Shown here: positions 53,614 through 63,008 of the stretch, piece by piece
Layout: each line of letters starts with the position of its first letter
How positions within the stretch are numbered: position 1 is the stretch's first letter
NCBI RefSeq assembly: GCF_013170825.1
Contig: NZ_CP033365.1
Location: 7,080,001 to 7,144,000, forward strand
Source of the DNA: Mesorhizobium sp. NZP2298
GTDB taxonomy: Bacteria; Pseudomonadota; Alphaproteobacteria; Rhizobiales; Rhizobiaceae
DNA: 64,000 bases
Direction of reading: 5' to 3'
The notes under the pieces: model-generated
The model's database searches: none
What the model was told of the DNA's origin: nothing
What the model saw: only the letters and a program-made list of their open reading frames with translations
Translations under genes and position numbers: made by a program

Positions 53614-54891
53614 ATGAACTACCAGCGGTTCTTCGAAGAAGCGATCGATCAGCTCCATGCGGAGCGTCGCTATCGTGTCTTCGCCGATCTCGAGCGTATC
53701 GCGGGCAAGTTTCCGCGCGCCATCTGGCGTTCGAACGGCCGCGCCGAGGAAATCACCGTCTGGTGCTCCAACGACTATCTCGGCATGGGCCAGCACGCGG
53801 ATGTCATCGCCGCCTTCCAGAATGCGGCCGGCAAGATGGGTTCGGGAGCCGGCGGCACCCGCAACATCTCCGGCACGTCCAACCCGCTGGTCGAGCTCGA
53901 GCATGAACTCGCCGACCTGCACGGCAAGGAGGCAGCGCTGGTCTTCACGTCCGGCTTCGTCTCCAACGAAGCTTCGATCTCGACCATTGCGCGGCTTTTG
54001 CCGAACTGCCTGATCATCTCGGACGAGTTGAACCACGCCTCGATGATCGAGGGCGTGCGGCGCTCGGGCGCGGAAAAGAAGATCTTCCGCCACAATGACG
54101 TCGCGCATCTGGAAAGCCTCTTGCAGGCGGCGGGCCGCGAGCGCGCCAAGCTGATCATCTTCGAAAGCGTCTATTCGATGGACGGCGACATCGCGCCGAT
54201 CAGAGAGATCGTCGAGCTCGCCGAACGCTACAACGCCATGACCTATATCGACGAGGTCCATGCCGTGGGCATGTACGGACCGCGCGGCGGCGGCATCACC
54301 GAGCGCGAAGGCCTCGCCGACCGCATCGACATCATCCAGGGCACGCTGGCCAAGGCGTTCGGCACGCTGGGCGGCTACATCACCGGCACCAGCGCGGTGA
54401 TCGACGCGGTTCGCTCCTATGCGCCGGGCTTCATCTTCACCACGGCGCTGCCGCCCGCGATCGCCGCCGCCACCACCGCCTCCATCCGCCATCTCAAGCA
54501 ATCGCAGGCCGAGCGCGACGCGCAGCAGCAGCAGGCGAGCCGAACCAAACAGATCCTGGCGGCCGCCGGCCTGCCGGTGATGGACTCTCCGACCCATATC
54601 GTGCCGGTCCTGGTTGGCGATCCGGAGCTTTGCAAGATGGCGAGCGACCGGCTGCTTGGCGTTCACGGCATCTACATCCAGCCGATCAACTACCCGACCG
54701 TGCCGCGCGGCACCGAGCGGCTGCGCATCACGCCGACGCCGTTCCATTCGGATGCGCTGATCGCGGAACTGCAGGATGCGCTGGTCGAGACCTGGGATGC
54801 GCTCGGCATCCCCTATGCCAGTTCCGGCCGTCCCGCTGTCGCCAAGAGCGACCGCATCATTCCGCTCCTGGTGAACAAAGCAGGCGGCTGA
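53614..54891 (+). CDS. hemA: 5-aminolevulinate synthase
   Basis: The PLP enzyme condenses glycine and succinyl-CoA to 5-aminolevulinate, the first step of haem synthesis in alphaproteobacteria. The 425-residue product has the PLP lysine in [11 protein letters not shown] (Lys247), the start [20 protein letters not shown], and [20 protein letters not shown]. With hemN it links haem supply to oxidase and cytochrome synthesis. Upstream FNR-like box at 53523. Confidence 0.97.
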   Translation: MNYQRFFEEAIDQLHAERRYRVFADLERIAGKFPRAIWRSNGRAEEITVWCSNDYLGMGQHADVIAAFQNAAGKMGSGAGGTRNISGTSNPLVELEHELADLHGKEAALVFTSGFVSNEASISTIARLLPNCLIISDELNHASMIEGVRRSGAEKKIFRHNDVAHLESLLQAAGRERAKLIIFESVYSMDGDIAPIREIVELAERYNAMTYIDEVHAVGMYGPRGGGITEREGLADRIDIIQGTLAKAFGTLGGYITGTSAVIDAVRSYAPGFIFTTALPPAIAAATTASIRHLKQSQAERDAQQQQASRTKQILAAAGLPVMDSPTHIVPVLVGDPELCKMASDRLLGVHGIYIQPINYPTVPRGTERLRITPTPFHSDALIAELQDALVETWDALGIPYASSGRPAVAKSDRIIPLLVNKAGG

Positions 54892-54908
54892 AATCCAAGG
54901 CGTAGAAC

Positions 54909-54922
54909 TTGATCCGCAGCAA
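54909..54922. promoter_or_regulatory. FNR-like box, one mismatch
   Basis: TTGAT-CCGC-AGCAA, centred 53 bp before the DUF2267 gene. Confidence 0.4.
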
Positions 54923-54968
54923 TGCGCGGGTTCCGGGAAGGGAGAATAGAAACAGTCGGAGGATGACA

Positions 54969-55400
54969 ATGATGACGCACCCTGTTTCGCACACTTCCAT
55001 CGCGCATGCCGCCGAGCAGGCGCAGCAATGGGTGAACGAACTTGCCAAGGACTTGGACTGGAACGAGCAGAGCGCATTCCGCTTGTTGAAATCGGTGCTG
55101 CATACCTTGCGCGACTGGCTCTCGCCGGAGGAAATGGCCGATCTGTCGGCCCAGTTGCCAACCCTGATCCGAGGCATCTATTTCGAAGGCTGGAACCCGG
55201 CCGAACCGGCATGGGAACGGAAAAAGCGCGACTTCGTCATCTGCGTCCGCGACAGCTTTGGCTACGAGCCGGAGATCGACATCGATCGGGCAATCGGGGC
55301 GGTGTTCCGACTTCTCGACCGTCACATTTCGCATGGCGAAATCGTCCAGGTCCGAAACTCGATGAAGAAGTCATTGCGCCAACTCTGGCCGGAGGGATGA
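54969..55400 (+). CDS. DUF2267 protein
   Basis: A 143-residue soluble protein with the DUF2267 pattern: LDWNEQSAFRLLKSVLHTLR, LSPEEMADLSAQLPTLIRGI and YFEGWNP. Family members are helical and of unknown function, commonly beside stress or phosphoribosyltransferase genes. GGAGG lies six bases before 54969. The broken phosphoribosyltransferase gene follows after 3 bp. Confidence 0.82.
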   Translation: MMTHPVSHTSIAHAAEQAQQWVNELAKDLDWNEQSAFRLLKSVLHTLRDWLSPEEMADLSAQLPTLIRGIYFEGWNPAEPAWERKKRDFVICVRDSFGYEPEIDIDRAIGAVFRLLDRHISHGEIVQVRNSMKKSLRQLWPEG

Positions 55401-55403
55401 CCG

Positions 55404-56105
55404 ATGTTTCGCGATCGCCAGGATACGGGGCGAAAGCTTGGTGTCTCGCTGCAGGCGCTTCAGTTGAAGGATCCGATCGTGCTCGCCTTGCCACGTGGTC
55501 GCTGCCGAGATTGCCAAGGCCTTGGACGCACCGCTGGATCTGATCATCGTTCGTAAAGTCGGAGCACCGGGAAATCCGGAACTTGCCGTGGCCGCCATTG
55601 TGGACGGAGACCCTCCGGACGTCGTTCTCAACCGGGAGATCGTCGAAGCTTACGCTCTTGATGACAGCGCCCTTCGTGTTTTGATCGCGCAGGAATGGCC
55701 GGAATTGGAGCGGCGCCGGGCAACATATCGCGCGAAAGACCCGCCCCTGTCGGCGGCGTGCCCGTTGCCGTGCGCGAAGATGGCGCCATGGTCGGCGTCG
55801 AAGCCATCATTGACAAAGACGTGGCCAGCTCGCTGCTGGCGCGCCAGTTGAGCGCTGACATGCTGCTGATGCTCACGGATGTCGATGCGGTCTATCTGGG
55901 CTACGGCACGGCGGATGCCCGCGCATTGCGCAATGTCGGAGCAACTGAACTTTCGGGAAAGGATTTCCCCGCCGGCTCGATGGGACCCAAGATCAGTGCG
56001 GCAATCGAGTTCGTCCAGGCGACGGGCAATCCCGCAGCGATCGGCCGGCTTGAGGACGCGGCGGAGATCGTCGAACGGCTTCAGGGCACCTGGTTCGAAC
56101 CCTAG
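55404..56105 (+). pseudogene. Chimeric remnant: phosphoribosyltransferase 5' part joined to carbamate kinase 3' part
   Basis: MFRDRQDTGRKLGVSLQALQ then LPRG is the start of a phosphoribosyltransferase of the adenine/orotate type. About ten bases are missing near 55492, and the next frame continues VAAEIAKALDAPLDLIIVRK then VGAPGNPELAVAAIVDGDPP up to about 55740. From there a third reading (PVGGVPVAVREDGAMVGVEA, IIDKDVASSLLARQLSADML, LTDVDAVYLGYGTADARALR, SMGPKISAAIEFVQATGNPA) is the C-terminal part of carbamate kinase, to the stop at 56105. The catalytic part of the first gene and most of the second are gone. Confidence 0.75.
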
Positions 56106-56116
56106 CCTTGCCAGGC

Positions 56117-56626
56117 TCAGGAAATCTTGGCTACCCCTACAACGTAGTTCTTGCCATATGCCGCGGCGCATTTTGGGCAGGTCGTATAAAAGAAATACAC
56201 GTCGCTGGCTTTGGGATTGCGCTGGCGCGCGAGTTCAAGCATTTCCTCGTGCCAACCCCTTACCTGCTCGAATGCCCCCTCGAACACTTTGGTGACGAAG
56301 TCGCCTGTCAGCGTAGCCATTTCCTCCTCGGGCACGGCCTTTGAAACCGAAAAAAGATGCTCGCTCGTCCAAGGCGAGAGATCACGGCTTAGGACGATGA
56401 ACTGGCTTTCGGCAGAAGCGCCGGCGTCGTCGATGTGCTCGTTAACACGGGCAAAGACGCTGCCCATGTTCACCGGAACATGCATGACGCTGTGGGTCGT
56501 CGCCCTCACGAACGGCTTGTCGGCGAAGTGCAATTCCTGATCGTCCCAGCCGCCCGGGTTGAATTTTGGGCAGCAACCCGTCGTATTCACGCTCGCATCA
56601 TAATGCGGTGTTTCGTTCGTCTGCAT
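56117..56626 (-). CDS. Conserved protein with CCPKF and TTCPKCA motifs
   Basis: The 169-residue soluble protein starts MQTNETPHYDASVNTTGCCP, followed by KFNPGGWDDQELHFADKPF, and ends FYTTCPKCAAAYGKNYVVGV. It belongs to a widespread unnamed family; the two cysteine motifs could bind metal. Its core (SVFARVNEHIDDAGA, GDFVTKVFEGAFEQVRGWHE) recalls GyrI-like small-ligand binding folds, but this is only a guess. AGGAGG precedes the start and an FNR box lies 57 bp upstream. Confidence 0.8.
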   Translation of the reverse strand: MQTNETPHYDASVNTTGCCPKFNPGGWDDQELHFADKPFVRATTHSVMHVPVNMGSVFARVNEHIDDAGASAESQFIVLSRDLSPWTSEHLFSVSKAVPEEEMATLTGDFVTKVFEGAFEQVRGWHEEMLELARQRNPKASDVYFFYTTCPKCAAAYGKNYVVGVAKIS

Positions 56627-56676
56627 GGCTACCTCCTGACATGAGCACATCAAACCAGCTGACGACCCCGCCATCA

Positions 56677-56690
56677 TTGATTACTGTCAA
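56677..56690. promoter_or_regulatory. FNR/FixK box
   Basis: TTGAT-TACT-GTCAA, one substitution from the consensus, centred 57 bp before the gene at 56117-56626 (minus strand). Confidence 0.65.
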
Positions 56691-56763
56691 CGCCGCCGAG
56701 AACCACGATCGACGCAGGTTGAAGCCGGTCCGTGGCCAAGATGAGATTGCTAATCGACCGCCA

Positions 56764-57096
56764 TCATCGGCCCAGGCTTTGGATATAACTGATAATCGCG
56801 GAAATCTGGTCAGGAGAAGCTACGAACTCGGGCATGTCCGGATGTCCGGTGGATATCCCCTCGGCCAGAGCTTCCTGAAGATCTTCTATTGGGTACCGCC
56901 GGTGTAACAACCGGAAAGGCGGCGCGTCCGGATGGGCGCTCTCGCCGCCCGGACCGACCGCGTGACAGCGGGCACAGTTTTTCTCGACCAGTCTTTTTCC
57001 ATAAGCGACCTGCGGGTCTTCGACAGCATAGGCTGACGATGCAAAGCCGAGTGCGAACACAAGTAGTGGGATCGAGAACGCTGGGCGGGGTCGCAT
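56764..57096 (-). CDS. Small periplasmic cytochrome c
   Basis: A 110-residue cytochrome c with a signal peptide (cleaved near AYA, about residue 24), haem site CARCH (41-45) and a likely methionine ligand in STGHPDMPEF. It is the last gene of a probable operon with the phasin-like gene (30 bp upstream) and small membrane protein B. Likely a periplasmic electron carrier made at low oxygen. Confidence 0.88.
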   Translation of the reverse strand: MRPRPAFSIPLLVFALGFASSAYAVEDPQVAYGKRLVEKNCARCHAVGPGGESAHPDAPPFRLLHRRYPIEDLQEALAEGISTGHPDMPEFVASPDQISAIISYIQSLGR

Positions 57097-57126
57097 GGTC
57101 GACGGGCCTTGCTTGATCGTGTCAGT

Positions 57127-57510
57127 TTAAGGAGCGAGGGTGGCCGCGCGCATGTCGTCGATCGTGGCTTCCGCCCCTTCTCGAACACGTCCCGCCGTTT
57201 CCGAAGCGAACCCAGCGCCCAAGGACGCAAACCTCGCGACCTCGCTGGTATAGTCGGACGTAGCGTTCTGGAAAAAGTTGACGACCACGTCGTAGGTATC
57301 AGCTAATCCGTCCCGCCTCATCAGCGTTTCGATTAGCCTCAGATCGTCCCAAAAACGCCGACTGAAAAAGGACGCTCCTTCCATCTGCAGGCTGAACAGC
57401 GCACAGGTGGAATGCATCTGCCATGCCGCAGCGGCATCCAATAGTTTCTGCCCTTTCTTGGCGAACGGGAACAGGTCTGGCGCGCTGAATTCTTCTGCCT
57501 TCCAGGTCAT
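57127..57510 (-). CDS. Phasin-like protein
   Basis: The 127-residue helical protein (AWQMHSTCALFSLQMEGASF, YDVVVNFFQNATSDYTSEVA, AGRVREGAEATIDDMRAA) has the composition and length of phasins, proteins that coat polyhydroxyalkanoate granules. AAGGA lies eight bases before the ATG. It is 30 bp after small membrane protein B and 30 bp before the cytochrome c gene, so all three are probably one FNR-driven transcript. Confidence 0.7.
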   Translation of the reverse strand: MTWKAEEFSAPDLFPFAKKGQKLLDAAAAWQMHSTCALFSLQMEGASFFSRRFWDDLRLIETLMRRDGLADTYDVVVNFFQNATSDYTSEVARFASLGAGFASETAGRVREGAEATIDDMRAATLAP

Positions 57511-57540
57511 TGTAAAATTCCTTGGCTTCCGTCTTCCACG

Positions 57541-57708
57541 TCAATGCCTAGTCTTCGGGTGGCGCGGCCTTGAACGGCGGCCGAATCCATAGCTCACCGC
57601 AGGGAGCTTGCGTCTCTTGGAGGACGCCATTTCGAAGTAGATGCCGATCCCGGCGATACAAGCGAAGCAAAGCAGGACGCCCAAAAAGAGAATGCCTCCA
57701 GCGGACAT
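57541..57708 (-). CDS. Small membrane protein B (55 aa), paralogue of the protein at 21198-21371
   Basis: A 55-residue ORF starts MSAGGILFLGVLLCFACIAG at 57708 with AAGGA upstream and has one membrane helix, then GIYFEMASSKRRKLP and SYGFGRRSRPRHPKTRH. The second half repeats the pattern of the protein at 21198-21371 (YFE, Ser, Lys/Arg, GFGR, RP, K-x-R). The hydrophobic N-terminus and basic C-terminus suggest a cytosolic tail on a single-pass protein. A perfect FNR box lies 62 bp upstream. Not recognised as a described family; it could be a small subunit of a membrane complex. Confidence 0.62.
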   Translation of the reverse strand: MSAGGILFLGVLLCFACIAGIGIYFEMASSKRRKLPAVSYGFGRRSRPRHPKTRH

Positions 57709-57763
57709 GAACTGATCCTTGTGTGGCTCTGATCGAACATCGCAAAGTCAATTCCGGCACGCA

Positions 57764-57777
57764 TTGATCAAGATCAA
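57764..57777. promoter_or_regulatory. FNR box, perfect palindrome
   Basis: TTGAT-CAAG-ATCAA, centred 62 bp before small membrane protein B (minus strand). Confidence 0.85.
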
Positions 57778-57828
57778 TCGGCCCCAGCGGCACAGACTTG
57801 CCCCGTCCTCGTCCGCCGCTTCCCGACT

Positions 57829-57842
57829 TTGACATTGATCAA
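57829..57842. promoter_or_regulatory. FNR/FixK box
   Basis: TTGAC-ATTG-ATCAA, centred 79 bp before the flavin reductase start (plus strand). The two boxes serve divergent units. Confidence 0.8.
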
Positions 57843-57914
57843 GGCGAGGAAGGGCATTGCCTGGCACGATATCGGCGGAGCAACTGCCTTGCATAAAGTG
57901 GAAATGAGGACGCG

Positions 57915-58448
57915 ATGAAGGAACTGCCGCTTGCCGAAGTCTATCGGCTGATAGAGCCCGGTCCCGTTGTCCTCCTGACAACCAGGTCAAAGCAGGGCCG
58001 CGCGAACGTCATGACCATGTCCTGGCACATGATGGCGGGAATCGCGCCACCGACCATGGCTTGCGTCGTGTCGAGCGACGACTTCTCCTTTTTCGCTTTG
58101 CGTCAAACGAAGGAATGCGTAGTCGCGATCCCTGCCATTGGCCTTGCGGAGAAAGTCGTCAAGGTCGGAAACTGCTCCGGACGCGACACTGACAAATTCG
58201 CGACAGCCTGGCTGACGCCCCTTCCCGCCGAGCGCGTTTCGGCTCCCCTGATCGCCGAGTGCTTCGCCAACCTCGAATGCCGGGTCATCGATATACGCCT
58301 GGTGAACAAATATAATCTGTTCGTTCTCGAGGTCCTGAAAGCATGGATCGACCCGGGTCAACCGAAACCGAAGACGATCCATCACATCGGAAATGGCGCC
58401 TTCGTCGTGGACGGCGAAGTGGTTCATTTCCAATCCCGTATCCCCTGA
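57915..58448 (+). CDS. Flavin reductase-like (split-barrel) protein
   Basis: The 177-residue protein has the FMN-binding split-barrel pattern (PGPVVLLTTRSKQGRANVMT, MSWHMMAGIAPPTMACVVSS, IGLAEKVVKVGNCSGRDTDK). The family transfers electrons from NAD(P)H to flavin or binds FMN. GAGG lies before the ATG. An FNR box at 57829 and another after its stop (58464) frame the gene. The substrate is unknown. Confidence 0.83.
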   Translation: MKELPLAEVYRLIEPGPVVLLTTRSKQGRANVMTMSWHMMAGIAPPTMACVVSSDDFSFFALRQTKECVVAIPAIGLAEKVVKVGNCSGRDTDKFATAWLTPLPAERVSAPLIAECFANLECRVIDIRLVNKYNLFVLEVLKAWIDPGQPKPKTIHHIGNGAFVVDGEVVHFQSRIP

Positions 58449-58463
58449 GCCGCTGCAACCATT

Positions 58464-58477
58464 TTGATCGACATCAA
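58464..58477. promoter_or_regulatory. FNR box, perfect palindrome
   Basis: TTGAT-CGAC-ATCAA, centred 69 bp before the usp start at 58540. Confidence 0.85.
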
Positions 58478-58539
58478 GGTGAGAACGTTCCTGCAAGGCT
58501 AGCTTCGGTGCACCGAATCTCTCAAACGGAAGCGCCCCG

Positions 58540-59364
58540 ATGAGCTACAAATCCATTCTGTTGAACTTGGGCATCGATGGTTCGATCGAACCGCTCGCGC
58601 GGGTCGGCATCGATCTCGCCAAACGTTTCGATGCAAAGCTGATCGGTTTCTGCGCCGCGGACGCTCCGCTGCCGGTCACGATGGCGCCCGAGGGCGCGGC
58701 GATCGCTGCTGAACTTTGGGATCAATCGAGGACCGAGATCCGGCAACGGCTTAATGACAGGCATTCCAAGTTCGACAGGCTCGTCGCCGGAACGGTCAGG
58801 GCGGAATGGCGTGACACGGTCGAGAATCCAGATCACGCCCTCGCCAGAGCTTCTCTTCTCGCCGACCTCGTCGTCACTGGCGCTTCGCTTGGCGCATCCA
58901 CGGGCGACGCTTACCGTATGGCTGATCCGGGCAGTTTGGTGCTGCGCGCCGGCAGACCTGTCCTGGTCGCCGCCCGTGGCGCGGCGAGTTTGCCGCTCGG
59001 CCGGGTGGTCGTCGCCTGGAAGGACACGCGGGAAGCAAGGCGCGCCGTGGCAGATGCGGTGCCACTGATGGCCATGGCCAATGAAGTCACTGTGGTGGCG
59101 ATTGATCGCAATCCGGGTGACTGGATCGGGGACGGAGTCAAGGATGTCGCCAGTTTCCTCGCCGGGCACGGCATCAAGGCGGGGACCGAAATCCTGAAGT
59201 CAGACGAGGAAGGAAATCGACTCATAGACTTCTTGGCCTCCGTCAAAGCAGACCTAATCGTGTCGGGCGCCTACGGGCACAGCCGGCTGAGGGAATGGGC
59301 GTTCGGCGGCGTTACCCGTTCGCTGCTGGATGAGGTCTGGCTTAATCGGCTGATGTCGAGCTGA
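58540..59364 (+). CDS. Universal stress protein, tandem UspA domains
   Basis: The 274-residue protein starts MSYKSILLNLGIDGSIEPLA and has two Usp folds, ending VSGAYGHSRLREWAFGGVTR. It is the closest relative of the protein at 49986-50795. A perfect FNR box lies upstream, so it is likely part of the oxygen-limited response. The region 59365-59529 after it holds no gene. Confidence 0.9.
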   Translation: MSYKSILLNLGIDGSIEPLARVGIDLAKRFDAKLIGFCAADAPLPVTMAPEGAAIAAELWDQSRTEIRQRLNDRHSKFDRLVAGTVRAEWRDTVENPDHALARASLLADLVVTGASLGASTGDAYRMADPGSLVLRAGRPVLVAARGAASLPLGRVVVAWKDTREARRAVADAVPLMAMANEVTVVAIDRNPGDWIGDGVKDVASFLAGHGIKAGTEILKSDEEGNRLIDFLASVKADLIVSGAYGHSRLREWAFGGVTRSLLDEVWLNRLMSS

Positions 59365-59529
59365 TGTTAGTGGGTCCGGGAGATGCTAAGTCTTGATACG
59401 ATCGACCTTGGGCGCAGTTACGCCTCAGCGTATCTGCGAGAAGAATACTCCTTAAGCCATCGGACCTTTCGCCGAAGCCTCTACGCCTCGGGGTATGGCA
59501 AACCCATGGAATATTTGGCTTTTTAACCC

Positions 59530-60403
59530 TCACCGCTTGCCAAGAAACACGGGGTCGGCAAGCATGTTTTCCACGTTGGCCAGCAGCTCGCTGTCTATTC
59601 CGGTCGCGATCCCCCTCGATGCGAAATGCTCCACCAGCGCACCACTACGAAGATTGCCCGCCGCACCGGGGGCGTAGGGGCAGCCGCCGAGCCCGCCGGC
59701 CGCGGAATCGAAGACCCTGAGCCCGAGGCTCCATGCCGCATCGACATTGGCCAGCGCCATGCCGCCGGTATCGTGGAAATGGCCGGCGAGTTGCGTCGCC
59801 TCCGCCTCCGCGAGGCATGCCAGCACCATGGCGTGCACGCGTTCGGGGGTTGCCATGCCGATCGTATCGGCGACGGCGATTTCCGCACAGCCGAGATCGC
59901 GCAGCCGCGCGACGACTTTCGCGGCCGCGCCAGGCTCGATCGGACCTTCATAGGGACAGTCGACGGCACAGGAAACATAGCCCCGCACCGGCAAGGCGTG
60001 TTCGGCCGCCAATGCGATCACGGGCACGAAACGGGCCAGTCCCTCCTCGATCGTGCAATTGGTGTTTCGCCTCGAAAACGTCTCGGAGGCGCTGGTGAAG
60101 ACCGCAAGCTCCTGCGCGCCCGCCGTGATCGCCGCCTGGGCGCCTTGCTCATTGGGCACCAGGGCGGAAAGCACGAGGCCTGCACGACGCACCGCGCCCC
60201 GCATGACGGCGTCATGGTCGGCCATCTGCGGGACCCATTTCGGCGAGACGAAGGCCGTCGCCTCGATGCGGGCGAAACCGCAATCAGCCAGCATGCGAAT
60301 CAGGCGCAGCTTCAGCCCGGTCGAGACCAAATGCTTTTCGTTCTGCAACCCATCGCGCGGACCGACTTCGACGATCGTAACCTGGCGCTCCACGCGCAAC
60401 GGT

Positions 60404-60420
<17 letters not shown>
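59530..60420 (-). CDS. Hydroxymethylglutaryl-CoA lyase family protein
   Basis: A 296-residue TIM-barrel enzyme with VTIVEVGPRDGLQNEKHLVS, EATAFVSPKWVPQMADHDAV, GHFHDTGGMALAN and the HMG-CoA lyase signature SAAGGLGGCPYAPGAAGN (catalytic Cys). Such lyases split HMG-CoA or related acyl-CoA. It overlaps the ABC ATPase gene by 17 bp in the same direction, an unusual partner for a sugar transporter; the operon may concern an uncommon substrate. Confidence 0.88.
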
Positions 60421-61895
<1,475 letters not shown>

Positions 61896-61903
<8 letters not shown>

Positions 61904-63008
61904 GCACGGATCCACCGTCATTTGCCGGCACTGCCAAGCGCAGCAGCGTGCCCGATCCGCGCGACGTGGCATAGACGCGGCCGCCATATTCGCAAATGGA
62001 AGTAATGCCGTGCATGGAGCCATCGGCGCGGCTGTGCCAACTCTCGCGCAGCAGGCCCTTGTCGTCGCAGCGGGCGACCAGGCCATAAGACCGCGACGGC
62101 GCCCAGGGCTTGAGCACGCCCATCTGCCGGATGGAACCCTGGCTCAGTGGCTGGTCGGGTTTCGCCGACCCGGCGAGTTCCGGCCCGATCCATTCGTCAA
62201 GATCGATCGTCGCCATCATTTCGCGGCGGTAGTCGTCCTCGCGCAGCACCAGTTCGAACAATTGCCGGCGCGGTGCGAACAGCGCTATCCACAGGCCACC
62301 GCCGGCGGCGGATGAAAGCCGACAGGGGTAAGCCGGCAAATCCTCCAGCATCGCCATGGGACGCGCTGCGGATTTCAGGTCGATGACGATAACACGATGG
62401 CGCCAGCTTTCGCTGATCGCCAGGCGGCCGTCGCCGAGGAATGCCGCGCCGTTGGGGAAGGCCAGGCCCTGGGCAAGCGCGCGGCCTGAGCCCTCGGTGG
62501 GGTCGACCGCGAACACGCCGCCGCTTGCGCCGTGTTCCATCAGATCGCGTTTCCAATGGCGCGTCGAATGCTTGCGCGAGCCGACGCAGACGAACAGCGC
62601 CCCATCAGGCGCAAAGACGCCGGCGGTGAGGCACGACGTCATGTCGGGCGCGAGCTCGATCCGCTTCCAGGTGCCTGCCTGGCCGACATGCAAGCCATCG
62701 CCTTCGATGCCGACGGCCAGCCGGCCACCGGGCGCCGATGCGACAAAGGTCACCGGTGCGGGAAACTCCGCCACGGCGGCAGGCGAAACGCGCGCGCCGT
62801 CGAGGTCAATCCTGAGAAGCGTCTTGTCGCTGCTGCAAAGCAGCCCTGTCGGCGATACGACGAGATTGTCAATCCCGGGAAGGGCCAGCAGCCGCTCCGC
62901 CTCTTCCAGCCGGTTGTCCGGCTTGAAGACGCCGTCCATCGCCGGCACGCTGATGCCGGCATCATCGGCTGAAAACAGCCGGCGCACCAATGTGCCCAGG
63001 CCCACCAT
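61896..63008 (-). CDS. SMP-30/strictosidine-synthase-like beta-propeller protein 1
   Basis: A 370-residue beta-propeller protein (IDNLVVSPTGLLCSSDKTLL, LAQGLAFPNGAAFLGDGRLA, ISESWRHRVIVIDL, SICEYGGRVYATSRGSGTLL) of the SMP-30/gluconolactonase superfamily, which hydrolyses lactones. Its start overlaps the stop of the next, similar gene by four bases. With a sugar ABC transporter it suggests catabolism of a lactone-forming sugar or sugar acid; the reaction is inferred only. Confidence 0.82.

Noticed and set aside
53533..55212. 559-codon minus-strand open frame
   Set aside because: Antisense to hemA; hemA shows the full ALAS motif set.
57100..57125. Possible FNR box near the cytochrome c start (GATCAAGC...)
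   Set aside because: Only one half-site is present and the spacing is wrong.
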